Assembly: GCF_019931675.1 (NCBI RefSeq) | Contig: NZ_CP082922.1 | Coordinates: forward strand, 2,805,001 to 2,869,000 | DNA length: 64,000 nt | DNA from: Nocardioides rotundus | GTDB taxonomy: Bacteria > Actinomycetota > Actinomycetes > Propionibacteriales > Nocardioidaceae | Reading direction: 5' to 3' | The notes under the pieces: model-generated | The model's input: only the letters and a program-made list of their open reading frames with translations | What the model was told of the DNA's origin: nothing | The model's database searches: none | Part shown: positions 1 through 7,562 of the stretch, piece after piece | Layout: each line of letters starts with the position of its first letter | Position numbering within the stretch: the first letter of the stretch is position 1 | Program-made: the position numbers and the translations under genes

Positions 1-95
1 ACGTCGCCGCCCAGCGCGCCTTCGCCGCCCGCGCCGAGCCGCTCCGGCGGGAGCTGATCGATGCGTGCGCCCGGCTCCTGGCCCTCGCCGGGTAG
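1..95 (+). CDS. C-terminal end of an unidentified protein (partial)
   Basis: An open frame enters from the left edge (codons begin at position 3) and stops at TAG 93-95. Of the 30 visible codons 29 end in G or C, the coding signature of this genome, so it is very likely the tail of a real gene. The visible tail is Ala/Leu/Arg-rich and probably helical, ending ARLLALAG. No start lies in the window and the family cannot be told. A strong hairpin follows 9 nt after the stop and is a fitting terminator for it. Confidence 0.6.
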   Translation, partial: VAAQRAFAARAEPLRRELIDACARLLALAG

Positions 96-104
96 GCCCC
101 GAGT

Positions 105-158
105 CCGGGGAGCGAAATGCAGGTTTCGCCCGCGGAGATCCTGCATTCTGCTCCCCGG
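105..158. terminator. Long hairpin after the left-edge gene
   Basis: The arm CCGGGGAGCGAAATGCAGG (105-123) pairs with CCTGCATTCTGCTCCCCGG (140-158) over 19 bp, apart from a TC/CT irregularity in the middle. The loop is 16 nt. No T tract follows on either strand, which is usual for GC-rich actinobacterial terminators. It lies between the left-edge gene and the putative lipoprotein. A protein-binding site or a dispersed repeat remains possible. Confidence 0.55.
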
Positions 159-196
159 TCCCGAGCGGCGACCGGTCAGACGCTCTACTCTCCCCG

Positions 197-571
197 CTGA
201 CCGCGCAGGGACACCGCATCCGCCTGCGTGTGGCGGTCGGCGCAGGTGTCGCGCTCCTCCTGACCGCCTGCGGCCAACCCGGCGAGGGACCGCTGTCGCT
301 GCGCCAGGGCGACGGCGGGGTGTCCGTCACCGAGGGCCGCGAAGGGTGGGTGAGCTTCGGAGCCTTCCTGCCGTGCTCCGCCGACGGGTCGCCCATCGAG
401 ATCACCGCCGTGCGCCCCATCGCGGGCGACCCGGTGCCGGTCGAGAGCGAGGTCTGGGTCCGCTCGCTCGACGGGGCCGCGCCGACGGCCTCGACCCTCG
501 GACGGCTGGGCCGACCGTTCGACGGCCCGGTGCGCGTCCGACGGGGCTGCGACTCCCCGCCCGCAGTCTGA
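197..571 (+). CDS. Putative lipoprotein of unknown function
   Basis: The frame encodes a short basic stretch (HRIRLR), a hydrophobic core and a lipobox ending LLLTAC-G, so the mature protein would be a membrane-anchored lipoprotein of about 100 residues outside the cell. Two further cysteines (FLPCS and RRGCDS) could form a disulfide after export. No family is recognised. The start is uncertain. A GTG at 230 would leave no positive residues before the hydrophobic core. A CTG at 197, 5 nt after a TACTCT box (186-191), gives a normal signal peptide and is chosen here, although CTG starts are rare. The gene is convergent with the DUF2237 gene. Confidence 0.55.
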   Translation: MTAQGHRIRLRVAVGAGVALLLTACGQPGEGPLSLRQGDGGVSVTEGREGWVSFGAFLPCSADGSPIEITAVRPIAGDPVPVESEVWVRSLDGAAPTASTLGRLGRPFDGPVRVRRGCDSPPAV

Positions 572-670
572 CGGTCGGCGAGTCAGTGAGCAGGTGCCGT
601 GGAGCATGCTCGCCTGCGGCAGCGGACTGGGCCCCAGCCTCCGCGAGGTCTGCTGACCCACGGCGGCGAC

Positions 671-1081
671 CTAGTCCAGCAGCGACCCGGGGTCGTCCGG
701 CACGTCGACGGCGTACTCCTGCAGCGCCTCGATCGGGACGACCTCCAGGGCCAGCTCGCTGGTGGCGGCGAGCACGACCGGGGCGGCGGCGCCGTGCTGG
801 TAGGCCTGCAGCCACCGGGCGGCGACCACGCACCAACGGTCGCCGGCGGTGAGGCCGGGGAAGCCGTATTCCTCGCGCGGCGTCGACAGGTCGTTGCCGA
901 CCGCCTTCTGATGGGCCAGGAACTCGTCGGTCATCACCACGCAGACCGCGTGCACGCCGGGGTCGCCGGAGCAGCGGCAGGACCCGTCGCGGAACCAGCC
1001 GGTCATCGGCTCGGTGCCGCACTGCTCCAGCGGGCCGCCGAGCACGTTCCGCTCGTCGGGCTCCTCCACCGTGTCGCTCAT
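671..1081 (-). CDS. DUF2237 family protein
   Basis: A 136-residue soluble protein recognised as the DUF2237 family by its order of motifs: NVLGGPLEQCG near residue 12, GWFRDGSC near 28, the VCVVMTDEFL strand near 46, and GDRWCVCVAARW-type text (here GDRWCVVAARW) near 80. The family has no established biochemical role. Conserved cysteines in the first third (GPLEQC, GSCRC) could bind metal or form disulfides, which is inference. Its ATG overlaps the stop of the aldo/keto reductase as ATGA, so the two are probably one transcript with coupled translation. Confidence 0.85.
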   Translation of the reverse strand: MSDTVEEPDERNVLGGPLEQCGTEPMTGWFRDGSCRCSGDPGVHAVCVVMTDEFLAHQKAVGNDLSTPREEYGFPGLTAGDRWCVVAARWLQAYQHGAAAPVVLAATSELALEVVPIEALQEYAVDVPDDPGSLLD

Positions 1082-1974
1082 GGGACGGGTGCTCCTTCCG
1101 CCGCCTCGAGGATCCGGAACCACCGCTGTCGCTCCATCGGGACGCCCACGGCGCCCGCGAGGTCGGTGACCCGCTCCGGGTTGGTCGTGCCGAGGACCGG
1201 CACCGGCCGGGAGGGGTGGCGCAGCACCCACGCCAGTGCCGTGGCGCCGACCGACAACCCGGTCTCCGCGCCGACCTGCTCCAGGGTCGCGCGGATCCGG
1301 GAGGGCCGCTCGGCGTCGGAGGTGAAGAGGTCGCCGCCGCCGAGCGCGGACCAGATCATCGGCGGGTAGCGGTGCAGCTGTGCGTCGTCCAGCGACCCGT
1401 CCCACAGCGCCCGGGTCGCGGACACGGACAGCTCGACCTGGTTCGTCACGAGGGGTACGTCGAGCCGCGAGCGCAGCAGGTCCAGCTGGTGCGGCGCGAA
1501 GTTGCTCACCCCGACCGCGCGGACCTTGCCGTCGCGCACCAGGCCGGCCAGCGCGCCGGCCGTCTCGTCGGCGTCCAGCAGCGGGTCGGGCCGGTGCAGC
1601 AGGAGCAGGTCGAGCCGGTCGACGCCGAGGTTGCGCAGCGACCGCTCGGCGGAGGAGACGACGTGCCGCGCGGTGGTGTCGTAGTGCTTGACCGTGTTCT
1701 CCGGGCGGGCGGGGTCGGTGAGCATGATGTCGCACTTGGAGACCAGCTCGAGCGATCCGCGGTCGCCGGCCCAGGTCCGCAGCCCGGCGCCGAAGGCCTC
1801 CTCCGCGCCGTACCCGCCGTAGATGTCGGCGTGGTCGAAGGTGGTGATCCCGAGCCCGACCGCGTGCTCGACGAGCTTCGCCACTCGCGCGGGGTCGTCC
1901 AGCGGGAGCCGCATCGCGCCGAACGCGAGCCGCGACAGGGTCAGCCCCTCGACGGGGGTGGGCACTCGCTCCAT
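1078..1974 (-). CDS. Aldo/keto reductase, YdhF-like
   Basis: A 298-residue cytosolic NADPH-dependent oxidoreductase with a TIM-barrel AKR fold. The usual catalytic residues are visible: Asp47 and Tyr52 in FDHADIYGGYGAEE, the Lys in LVSKCDI near residue 80, and the His in LLLLHRPDP near 125. The cofactor-binding end is seen in VLGTTNPERV. The wording FDHADIYGGY and the HRPDPLLDADE segment resemble the YdhF branch of the superfamily. The physiological substrate cannot be read from sequence. It starts a two-gene operon with the DUF2237 gene. A TAGGCT box lies 8 nt upstream of the ATG, so the mRNA is probably leaderless. Confidence 0.9.
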   Translation of the reverse strand: MERVPTPVEGLTLSRLAFGAMRLPLDDPARVAKLVEHAVGLGITTFDHADIYGGYGAEEAFGAGLRTWAGDRGSLELVSKCDIMLTDPARPENTVKHYDTTARHVVSSAERSLRNLGVDRLDLLLLHRPDPLLDADETAGALAGLVRDGKVRAVGVSNFAPHQLDLLRSRLDVPLVTNQVELSVSATRALWDGSLDDAQLHRYPPMIWSALGGGDLFTSDAERPSRIRATLEQVGAETGLSVGATALAWVLRHPSRPVPVLGTTNPERVTDLAGAVGVPMERQRWFRILEAAEGAPVP

Positions 1975-1982
1975 GGCGCCCG

Positions 1983-1999
1983 AGCCTAGCCACTACGTT
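1983..1999. promoter_or_regulatory. Back-to-back leaderless promoters
   Basis: Two -10-like TANNNT boxes face away from each other. On the minus strand TAGGCT (1988-1983) is 8 nt before the reductase ATG at 1974. On the plus strand TACGTT (1994-1999) is 7 nt before the pentapeptide gene ATG at 2007. Only 5 bp separate the boxes, so two polymerases could not sit there together. Confidence 0.6.
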
Positions 2000-2006
2000 G
2001 GTCGCC

Positions 2007-2603
2007 ATGGAGGGCCAGGCGGGCGGCGAGGTCCGCGACGAGGACTGGTACGGCGAGGACCTGGGGGCCGCGCAGTTCCGCGGCGTGGTCTTCACCGACG
2101 TCGACCTCACCGAGACCACCTCCCGGGGCGCCGTCTTCGACGACTGCGAGTTCCACGGCTGCCGCTTCAACGCCTCGACCCACACCGGCACCGCCTTCAC
2201 CGGGTGCGACTTCCGCCGCAGCGTCCTCTTCGACGCCACCCTGGACGGTTGCAAGCTCTCCGCCTCGGTCTTCGCGGACTGCACGCTGCGGCCGATGACC
2301 GTCACCGACGGGGTGTGGCGCGGCGTCTCGCTGCGCGGCGCGCGGCTGGAGGGGCTGGACCTCACGGGCGTCGACCTGCGCGACGCGGACCTGTCCATGG
2401 CCACGCTGTCCGGCACTGTGCTGCGCAACGCGCGGCTGGACGACGCGGTGATCCGCGAGGCGGACCTCGCGCGGGCCGACCTGCGCGGCGCCTCCCTCAC
2501 CGGGGTGGACCTGACCTCCGCCACGCTGCGGGAGACGCAGCTGGACCTGCCCGGCGCCGTCCTCCTCGCCGAGCTGCACGGCGCGGCCGTGGACCCGAGC
2601 TAG
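2007..2603 (+). CDS. Pentapeptide-repeat protein
   Basis: A 198-residue protein made mostly of A(D/N)LXX-type pentapeptides, for example RGARLEGLDLTGVDLRDADL near residues 112-131 and later ADLRGASLTGVDL. Proteins of this type fold as a right-handed quadrilateral beta-helix. Some members (MfpA, Qnr) mimic DNA and protect gyrase, but many have no known role and nothing here shows a gyrase function. The N-terminal half has more irregular repeats with FxDCxFxGCxF text. A TTG at 1998 is in frame, but the ATG at 2007 sits 7 nt behind a TACGTT box. The stop codon shares the CTAG sequence with the stop of the convergent TetR gene. Confidence 0.85.
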   Translation: MEGQAGGEVRDEDWYGEDLGAAQFRGVVFTDVDLTETTSRGAVFDDCEFHGCRFNASTHTGTAFTGCDFRRSVLFDATLDGCKLSASVFADCTLRPMTVTDGVWRGVSLRGARLEGLDLTGVDLRDADLSMATLSGTVLRNARLDDAVIREADLARADLRGASLTGVDLTSATLRETQLDLPGAVLLAELHGAAVDPS

Positions 2604-3163
2604 CGGCGCCGGCCGGGCGCCCGCGCCCCGACGCCGTCGACGACGAGCGCGACGCTGAGGTCGAAGTCCGGCTGGAGTCGCGGGTCGTCGGGCAGCGCTC
2701 CGGCCGCGACGGCCTGCAGGTGGGTCTGCTCCGCGGTGGTGTGGCCGAGCACCAGGTGCAGCAGGGTGCGGGCGGCGGTGTGGGCGAGCTCGTCGTCGAG
2801 GCCGGCGCCGTCGAGGGCGGCCCGGAGGTCGCCGTACGCCGCATCCGCGCCGAGCCCGTAGGCCTGGACGGTCGCGACCACCTCGGCGCCGTCGGTCCAT
2901 GCCAGCAACGCGTCGCGCAGCGAGCGGCACGCGGCCGACACCCGGTCGCGCCACGGAAGGTCGGCCGGCAGGGGAGTACGGCGAGCCAGGATCTCGTCCG
3001 CGACCGCGGCCAGCAGGTGCTGCTTGTCCGGGAAGTGGTGGTAGAGCGCCGAGGCCCGCACGTCGAGCTCAGCGCCCAGCCGGCGCATGGTCAGGTCGGC
3101 CAGGCCGTAGCGGTCGAGCACGCCGAGCGCGGTGGCGACGACGTCGGTGCGGCTGTGGCCCAT
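2600..3163 (-). CDS. bioQ: TetR-family regulator, probable biotin regulator BioQ
   Basis: A 187-residue TetR regulator. The N-terminal helix-turn-helix spans roughly residues 8-52 (RTDVVATALGVL... LTMRRLGAELDVRASALYHHFPDKQHLL), followed by a C-terminal ligand/dimer domain containing LLHLVLGHTTAEQ. ATG at 3163 is chosen because a GAGGAGAGAG Shine-Dalgarno sequence sits just upstream; a longer frame to 3244 would run through the operator. It is divergent from bioYMN, and BioQ is the established TetR-type biotin regulator in Corynebacterium and Mycobacterium. The palindrome in the shared promoter resembles the reported BioQ site as I recall it. The specific BioQ name rests on context and operator, not on unique residues. 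Confidence 0.75.
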   Translation of the reverse strand: MGHSRTDVVATALGVLDRYGLADLTMRRLGAELDVRASALYHHFPDKQHLLAAVADEILARRTPLPADLPWRDRVSAACRSLRDALLAWTDGAEVVATVQAYGLGADAAYGDLRAALDGAGLDDELAHTAARTLLHLVLGHTTAEQTHLQAVAAGALPDDPRLQPDFDLSVALVVDGVGARAPGRRR

Positions 3164-3204
3164 CTCTCTCCTCGACTGCGATTGACGCTGACCGGGGGGA
3201 ACCC

Positions 3205-3237
3205 TAACCTGAACGCCGTTCACCTGACCAGCGTTCA
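3205..3237. promoter_or_regulatory. Tandem BioQ-like operators over the bioY promoter
   Basis: A perfect 13-bp palindrome TGAACGCCGTTCA lies at 3210-3222 and a weaker copy TGACCAGCGTTCA at 3225-3237, with centres 15 bp apart. A TAACCT -10-like box (3205-3210) touches the first operator, so repressor binding should block bioY transcription and possibly that of the divergent regulator. The half-site TGAAC with a 3-bp centre matches the arrangement described for mycobacterial BioQ sites. The second operator ends 9 bp before the bioY start codon. Confidence 0.65.
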
Positions 3238-3246
3238 AGGACACCG

Positions 3247-3837
3247 ATGAAGCCTCGCGACCTCGCCCTGATCCCCGCCTTCACCGCGCTCATCGTGGTC
3301 TGCGCGCTCCTGCCCGCGATCCACGTCGCCGGGATGAGCGTGCCGATCACCCTGCAGACCTTCGCGGTGATGCTGGCCGGCGCCGTGCTCGGGGCGAAGC
3401 GCGGCTTCCTCGCGGCGCTGCTCTACCTCGCCCTCGGTTTCGCCGGCCTGCCGGTCTTCGCCGACGGCGCCTCCGGGCTGGCGGTCCTGGCCGGCCCCAG
3501 CGTCGGCTACCTGGTCGCGTTCCCGCTCGCCGCCGGCCTCTGCGGCCTCCTGGTCGAGCGGCTCCCCCGGCGGGGTCTCCCCCAGCCGGTGCTCATCTTC
3601 CTGGCCGGGCTGATCGCCTCCGCGGTGTTCACCCACACCCTCGGGATCCTCGGGATGATGTGGCGCCTGGACATCCCGTTCGGTGCGGCCTTCAAGCTCG
3701 ACATCGTCTTCTGGCCGGGCGACGTGCTCAAGAACGTGCTGATGGCCGTCGTCGCGACCGCCGTCCACCGCGCCTTCCCCGACCTGCTGGGCCGCCGCCG
3801 CTCCGCGCCGAGCAGCGCGGAGCCGGCCGCCGCGTGA
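3247..3837 (+). CDS. bioY: Biotin transporter substrate-binding subunit BioY
   Basis: A 196-residue integral membrane protein, the S component of an energy-coupling factor (ECF) biotin importer. It has about six hydrophobic helices. The BioY signatures are an early strand ending SVPITLQTFAVMLAGAVLG (residues 31-49), GFAGLPVFADGASGLAVLAGPSVGY (64-88), and the conserved WRLDIPFGAAFKLDIVFWPGD block before the last helix. It binds biotin in the membrane and hands it to the BioMN energising module encoded next. Its stop overlaps the bioM start as GTGA. Regulation is likely by the divergent TetR protein. Confidence 0.95.
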   Translation: MKPRDLALIPAFTALIVVCALLPAIHVAGMSVPITLQTFAVMLAGAVLGAKRGFLAALLYLALGFAGLPVFADGASGLAVLAGPSVGYLVAFPLAAGLCGLLVERLPRRGLPQPVLIFLAGLIASAVFTHTLGILGMMWRLDIPFGAAFKLDIVFWPGDVLKNVLMAVVATAVHRAFPDLLGRRRSAPSSAEPAAA

Positions 3838-4520
3838 GCCGGATCGAGCTGGACCGGGTCACCGTCCGCTTCCCCACGCACGACGACGAGGTCACGGTCC
3901 TGCACGAGACCTCGCTGGAGCTCACCGAGCCGCGGGTCGCGCTGATCGGTCCGAACGGGTCCGGGAAGTCCACGCTCGCCCGGCTGCTCAACGGCCTGGT
4001 CGAGCCGACGACCGGCCGGGTCACGGTGGACGGGCGGGACGTCGTGGAGGACGGCAAGGAGGTACGGCGCCGGGTCGGCTTCGTCTTCACCGACCCGGCC
4101 GCGCAGCTGGTCATGCCCACTGCCGCGGAGGACGTGGCCCTCTCGCTGCGCCGTACCCACCCCAAGGCGGAGCGCCGCGCCGCCGCCGAGCAGGTGCTCG
4201 CCGACTTCGGCCTCGCCGGGCTCGGCGACCGCAGCGTGCACGGCCTCTCCGGCGGCCAGCGGCAGCTGCTCGCGCTGGCCGGGGTGCTCGCGGTCGAGCC
4301 GGAGGTGATCGTGGCCGACGAGCCGACGACCCTGCTCGACCTCGGCAACGCGCGCCGGATCGGCGACCTGCTGCTCGGCCTGCCGCAGCAGCTGGTGCTG
4401 GTCACCCACGACCTCGAGCTGGCCGCGCGCTGCGACCGGGCACTGCTGATCCGCGACGGGCGCGTGGAGAAGGACGGTGCCGCGACGGACGTGGTGGAGC
4501 ACTACCGGGAGACGGCGTGA
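3834..4520 (+). CDS. bioM: ECF transporter ATPase BioM
   Basis: A 228-residue ABC ATPase that powers biotin uptake with BioN and BioY. Walker A is GPNGSGKST (residues 39-47), the signature motif is LSGGQRQ, Walker B is VIVADEPT, and the switch His is in LVTHD. The A component of ECF systems is typically this short, with no membrane domain. GTG at 3834 overlaps the bioY stop and its own stop overlaps bioN, so all three are translationally coupled. The biotin assignment comes from bioY and bioN next to it. Confidence 0.93.
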   Translation: MSRIELDRVTVRFPTHDDEVTVLHETSLELTEPRVALIGPNGSGKSTLARLLNGLVEPTTGRVTVDGRDVVEDGKEVRRRVGFVFTDPAAQLVMPTAAEDVALSLRRTHPKAERRAAAEQVLADFGLAGLGDRSVHGLSGGQRQLLALAGVLAVEPEVIVADEPTTLLDLGNARRIGDLLLGLPQQLVLVTHDLELAARCDRALLIRDGRVEKDGAATDVVEHYRETA

Positions 4521-5134
4521 CGTCGGCGGCGACCGGGCTGCTCGGCTCCTATGCTCCCGGCGACACCTGGCTGCACCGGCTGCCCGCCGGCGTGAAGTTC
4601 GGCGGCCTGTTCGTCGCCGGGCTGGTGGTGACGATCTGTCAGGGGTACGTCGGCGCCGTGGCGCTGCTGGTCGCCGCGGTTGCGGTGCTCGCCAGCAGCC
4701 GGGCCCGCCCCGGCCCGCTGCTGCGCAGCCTGCGCGGGCTGCTCGTGGTGGCCGTGCTCTTGGGGGCATGGCACACCTGGCAGAGCGGTTGGCCCCAGGC
4801 GGTGGAGGTGGTCGCCGACCTGCTGTCGCTCGTGCTGTTGGCGACCGCACTGACGGTGACCACCCCGGTCGACGAGCTGATCGACGTGCTCACCCGCCTG
4901 GTCCGGCCGCTGCGGCGGTTCGGCGTGAACCCGGAGCGGGTGGCGCTCGCGTTCTCCCTGGCGCTGCGGGCGATCCCGAGCACGATCGCGCTCGCCGAGG
5001 AGACCCGGGACGCCGCCCGGGCGCGCGGATTGGAGCGGGACCCGCGAGCCCGGGTCGTCCCGCTGGTGCTCCGGACCGTCGCGCACGCGCGGGACACCGG
5101 AGAGGCGCTGCACGCGCGCGGGGTCGCGGACTAG
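4517..5134 (+). CDS. bioN: ECF transporter transmembrane protein BioN
   Basis: A 205-residue membrane protein, the T component of the biotin importer, with about five hydrophobic segments between residues 25 and 120. The C-terminal cytoplasmic part has the two Ala-Arg-Gly coupling motifs that contact the ATPase: RDAARARGLERD and GEALHARGVAD. The gene is complete, but its last base is supplied by the insertion sequence: TAG at 5132-5134 is the TA of the target plus the first G of the IS. The same TAG would have existed in the uninterrupted CTAG target, so the protein is unchanged. Confidence 0.92.
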   Translation: MTSAATGLLGSYAPGDTWLHRLPAGVKFGGLFVAGLVVTICQGYVGAVALLVAAVAVLASSRARPGPLLRSLRGLLVVAVLLGAWHTWQSGWPQAVEVVADLLSLVLLATALTVTTPVDELIDVLTRLVRPLRRFGVNPERVALAFSLALRAIPSTIALAEETRDAARARGLERDPRARVVPLVLRTVAHARDTGEALHARGVAD

Positions 5135-6096
5135 GGCGTGTCTCCCAAAGAACGCGGGGTCGAGCCGGGATTGTTGACGCATGTCGCGTTCTGCGGTGCT
5201 GACTGACGCTCAGTGGGCTCGGATCGAGCCGTTGATGCCCTCCTCGGACGGCCAGCGGGGTCGGCCGTTTCGCGATCACCGACAGGTGATCGAGGGCATC
5301 GTCTACCGGTTCCGGACCGGGGTGGCGTGGCGGGACCTGCCCGAGTCCTTCGGCCCGTGGCAGACGATCTGGAAGCGCCACAAGCGGTTCAGCACCGACG
5401 GAACGTGGGACAAGGTACATGCCCGGCTGGTCGCCGAAGCCGACGCCGCCGGGCAGGTCGAGTGGGACGTGTCGGTGGACTCCACGATCAACCGGGCGCA
5501 CCAGCACGCCACCACGTTGAGCCGCATCGAGGTGCCAGCCGGGCGCCGCACGGGGGGCTGAGTCGAACTACAAGGACCTGCGTGCCGAGCCCCCTGACCA
5601 CGCGCTCGGTCGCTCCCGCGGCGGGATGTCGACCAAGATCCACCAACTCGTCGATGGGCAGGGCCGCCCGCTGGTCATCGCGCTCACGCCCGGCCAGGCC
5701 GGCGACTCCCCGATGCTCAAGCCACTCCTGTCGCACCTGGCCGTCAAGCGCCTCGGTCCGGGGCGGCCGCGCACTCGCCCGGACGCCGTGCTCGGCGACA
5801 AGGCCTACTCATCCCGCGCGATCCGCGCCGAGCTGCGATCCCGCCGAGTCAGGGCGGTCATCCCGCAGCCTTCGGACCAGATCGCCCACCGCAAACGGCG
5901 CGGATCGGCCGGCGGTCGTCCGCCCTCATTCGACGCCGTGACCTACAGGGGGCGCAACGTCATCGAGCGGTCCTTCAACGACCACAAGCAATGGCGCGGC
6001 CTGGCCACCCGCTACGACAAGCTCGCGGTGGTCTATCGAGGAGGCGTCGTCCTACGCGCCATCACCATCTGGCTTCGCGAATAGGGAGACACGCCC
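5134..6096 (+). mobile_element. IS5-family insertion sequence (IS427-like)
   Basis: A 963-bp element bounded by perfect 13-bp inverted repeats GGGCGTGTCTCCC at 5134-5146 and its complement at 6084-6096. It is flanked by a direct TA duplication (5132-5133 and 6097-6098), and the rejoined target reads CTAG, the preference known for the IS427 branch of IS5. The single plus-strand transposase is split over two frames. Intact ends and target duplication suggest a recent insertion. It sits between bioN and the amidase and breaks neither coding sequence. Confidence 0.92.
5181..6084 (+). CDS. IS5-family transposase, in two frames
   Basis: The first frame (5181-5561) holds the N-terminal DUF4096-like domain (LTDAQWARIEPLMP, WRDLPESFGPWQTI) and the first catalytic Asp in WDVSVDSTINRAHQH. 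The second frame, open from about 5551 to 6084, holds STKIHQLVDGQGRPL, the second Asp in VLGDKAYSS and the Glu in NVIERSFNDHKQWRGLATRYDK, so all three DDE residues are present. The frames differ by +1 (or -2). They meet at a run of six G at 5552-5557, two bases before the first stop, a natural slippage site. Two-frame transposases of this family are usually expressed by frameshifting, so it may be active. A plain inactivating mutation cannot be excluded. Confidence 0.85.
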
Positions 6097-6118
6097 TAGC
6101 CGCGTCGGGGCCGGCCGG

Positions 6119-7519
6119 TCAGCGCGGCGACCCGGCGACCGAGGGCGGGAGGAGCGGCCAGGGAGCGGCGGTCTCGATCTGCGCGGCGAGCGAGAGCAGC
6201 AGCGCCTCCTCGGCGGGCCGGGCGGCGAGCATCACGCCGACGGGCAGCCCCTCCGGCGTCACGTGCAGCGGCAGCGAGATCGCCGGCATGCCGGTGACGT
6301 TCCAGGCGCTGGTCCACGGCGTGAACCGCTTCTGCGCCTCGAAGTCGGCGGCGGGGTCCTCGTCGTCGCGGAGCGCGCCGACCGGCACCGGGGGCTGGGC
6401 GAGGGTGGGCGTGAGGACGACGTCGTACGGCGCGAGCGCGGCCAGCGCCTGCGCGGCGTAGCGCCGCATCGCACCGATGGCGAGCCCGAACTCCGGCCCG
6501 GAGACCGCCTCGCCGCGCTCGGTGAGCCACCGGGTCAGCGGCCGCAAGACCGAGCGGTCGGGCAGGTTGACCACCGACTGCGCGGTGAGCACGGCCCAGC
6601 AGGTCTCGAAGGTGGGCACCGCGTCCGGGGGCAGGGGCACCGGGACGTCCTCGACCTCGTGGCCCAGCGAGGCGAGCAGCGCGGAGGCGTCATCCCATGC
6701 CTTGAGGCACTCGGGGTCGACCTCGGCCCGGGTGATGATCGGCTCGGCGAACCGCGCGACCCGCAACCGGCCGGGCTCCCGCTCCGTCGCGCTGAGGAAC
6801 GGCGCGTCCGGGGCCGGTGCCCAGAACGGGTCGCCGACCGCCCGGCCGGCGAGGACGTCGAGCAGCGCGGCGGCGTCCCGGACGGTGCGGGCCAGGGGGC
6901 CCGCGGTGGCGAGGCCGACGGGGTCGCCGTACATCGGCGCGCCGGAGATCCGGCCGCGCGTGGGCTTCAGCCCGACCAGTCCGCAGCAGGAGGCGGGGAT
7001 CCGGATCGACCCGCCGCCGTCGGAGCCCTGCGCGACCGGCGCGAGCGCCGCGGCGACCGCGGCAGCCGCGCCGCCCGACGAGCCGCCCGCGGTGCGCGAG
7101 GTGTCCCACGGCGTCACCGCCGGCGGGGCGACGTCCGGCTCGGTGTAGCAGGGCGACCCGAACTCGGGGGTGTTCGTCTTGCCCAGGCTGGGCATGCCGG
7201 CGGCCCGCAGCCGCAGCGTCACCTCGTCGTCGACGTCGGGCACGAAGTCGGCGAAGGCCGCCGAGCCGAAGGTCGAGCGGACGCCGCGGGTGGCGTTGAG
7301 GTCCTTGATCGCGGTCGGCACGCCCCACAACGGCCCGGCGTCGTCCGGTCGCGGGCCCAGCGCGGCCGCCTCGGCCACCGCCTGCTCGGTGGTGCGGGTG
7401 ACGAACGCGCCGACCCCGTCGGCGCGGGCGGCGTAGTGCTCGACCAGCTCGGCGGGCGTCGCCTCCCCCGTCGCCACGAGGGTCCCCTGCTCGAGGGCGG
7501 TCAGCTCATGGAGGTCCAC
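6119..7519 (-). CDS. Amidase signature family hydrolase
   Basis: A 466-residue amidase. The Ser-cisSer-Lys machinery is visible: Lys in PTAIKDLNATRG near residue 72, and the Gly/Ser-rich signature TAGGSSGGAAAA followed by GSDGGGSIRIPAS near 145-175. The family cleaves amides such as indoleacetamide, nicotinamide or acyl-peptides; the substrate here is unknown. It is not GatA, which is present separately at 47188-48720. GTG at 7519 is chosen because a TAGCGT box (7532-7527) lies 7 nt upstream. The IS ends 22 bp beyond its stop codon. Confidence 0.88.
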   Translation of the reverse strand: MDLHELTALEQGTLVATGEATPAELVEHYAARADGVGAFVTRTTEQAVAEAAALGPRPDDAGPLWGVPTAIKDLNATRGVRSTFGSAAFADFVPDVDDEVTLRLRAAGMPSLGKTNTPEFGSPCYTEPDVAPPAVTPWDTSRTAGGSSGGAAAAVAAALAPVAQGSDGGGSIRIPASCCGLVGLKPTRGRISGAPMYGDPVGLATAGPLARTVRDAAALLDVLAGRAVGDPFWAPAPDAPFLSATEREPGRLRVARFAEPIITRAEVDPECLKAWDDASALLASLGHEVEDVPVPLPPDAVPTFETCWAVLTAQSVVNLPDRSVLRPLTRWLTERGEAVSGPEFGLAIGAMRRYAAQALAALAPYDVVLTPTLAQPPVPVGALRDDEDPAADFEAQKRFTPWTSAWNVTGMPAISLPLHVTPEGLPVGVMLAARPAEEALLLSLAAQIETAAPWPLLPPSVAGSPR

Positions 7520-7526
7520 AGCCGGC

Positions 7527-7532
7527 ACGCTA
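7527..7532 (-). promoter_or_regulatory. Leaderless -10 box of the amidase
   Basis: TAGCGT on the minus strand with 7 nt to the GTG at 7519; no Shine-Dalgarno sequence lies between. Confidence 0.5.
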
Positions 7533-7562
7533 GCGCCTGCCGCCGAGCGTACGACGGCCCGG

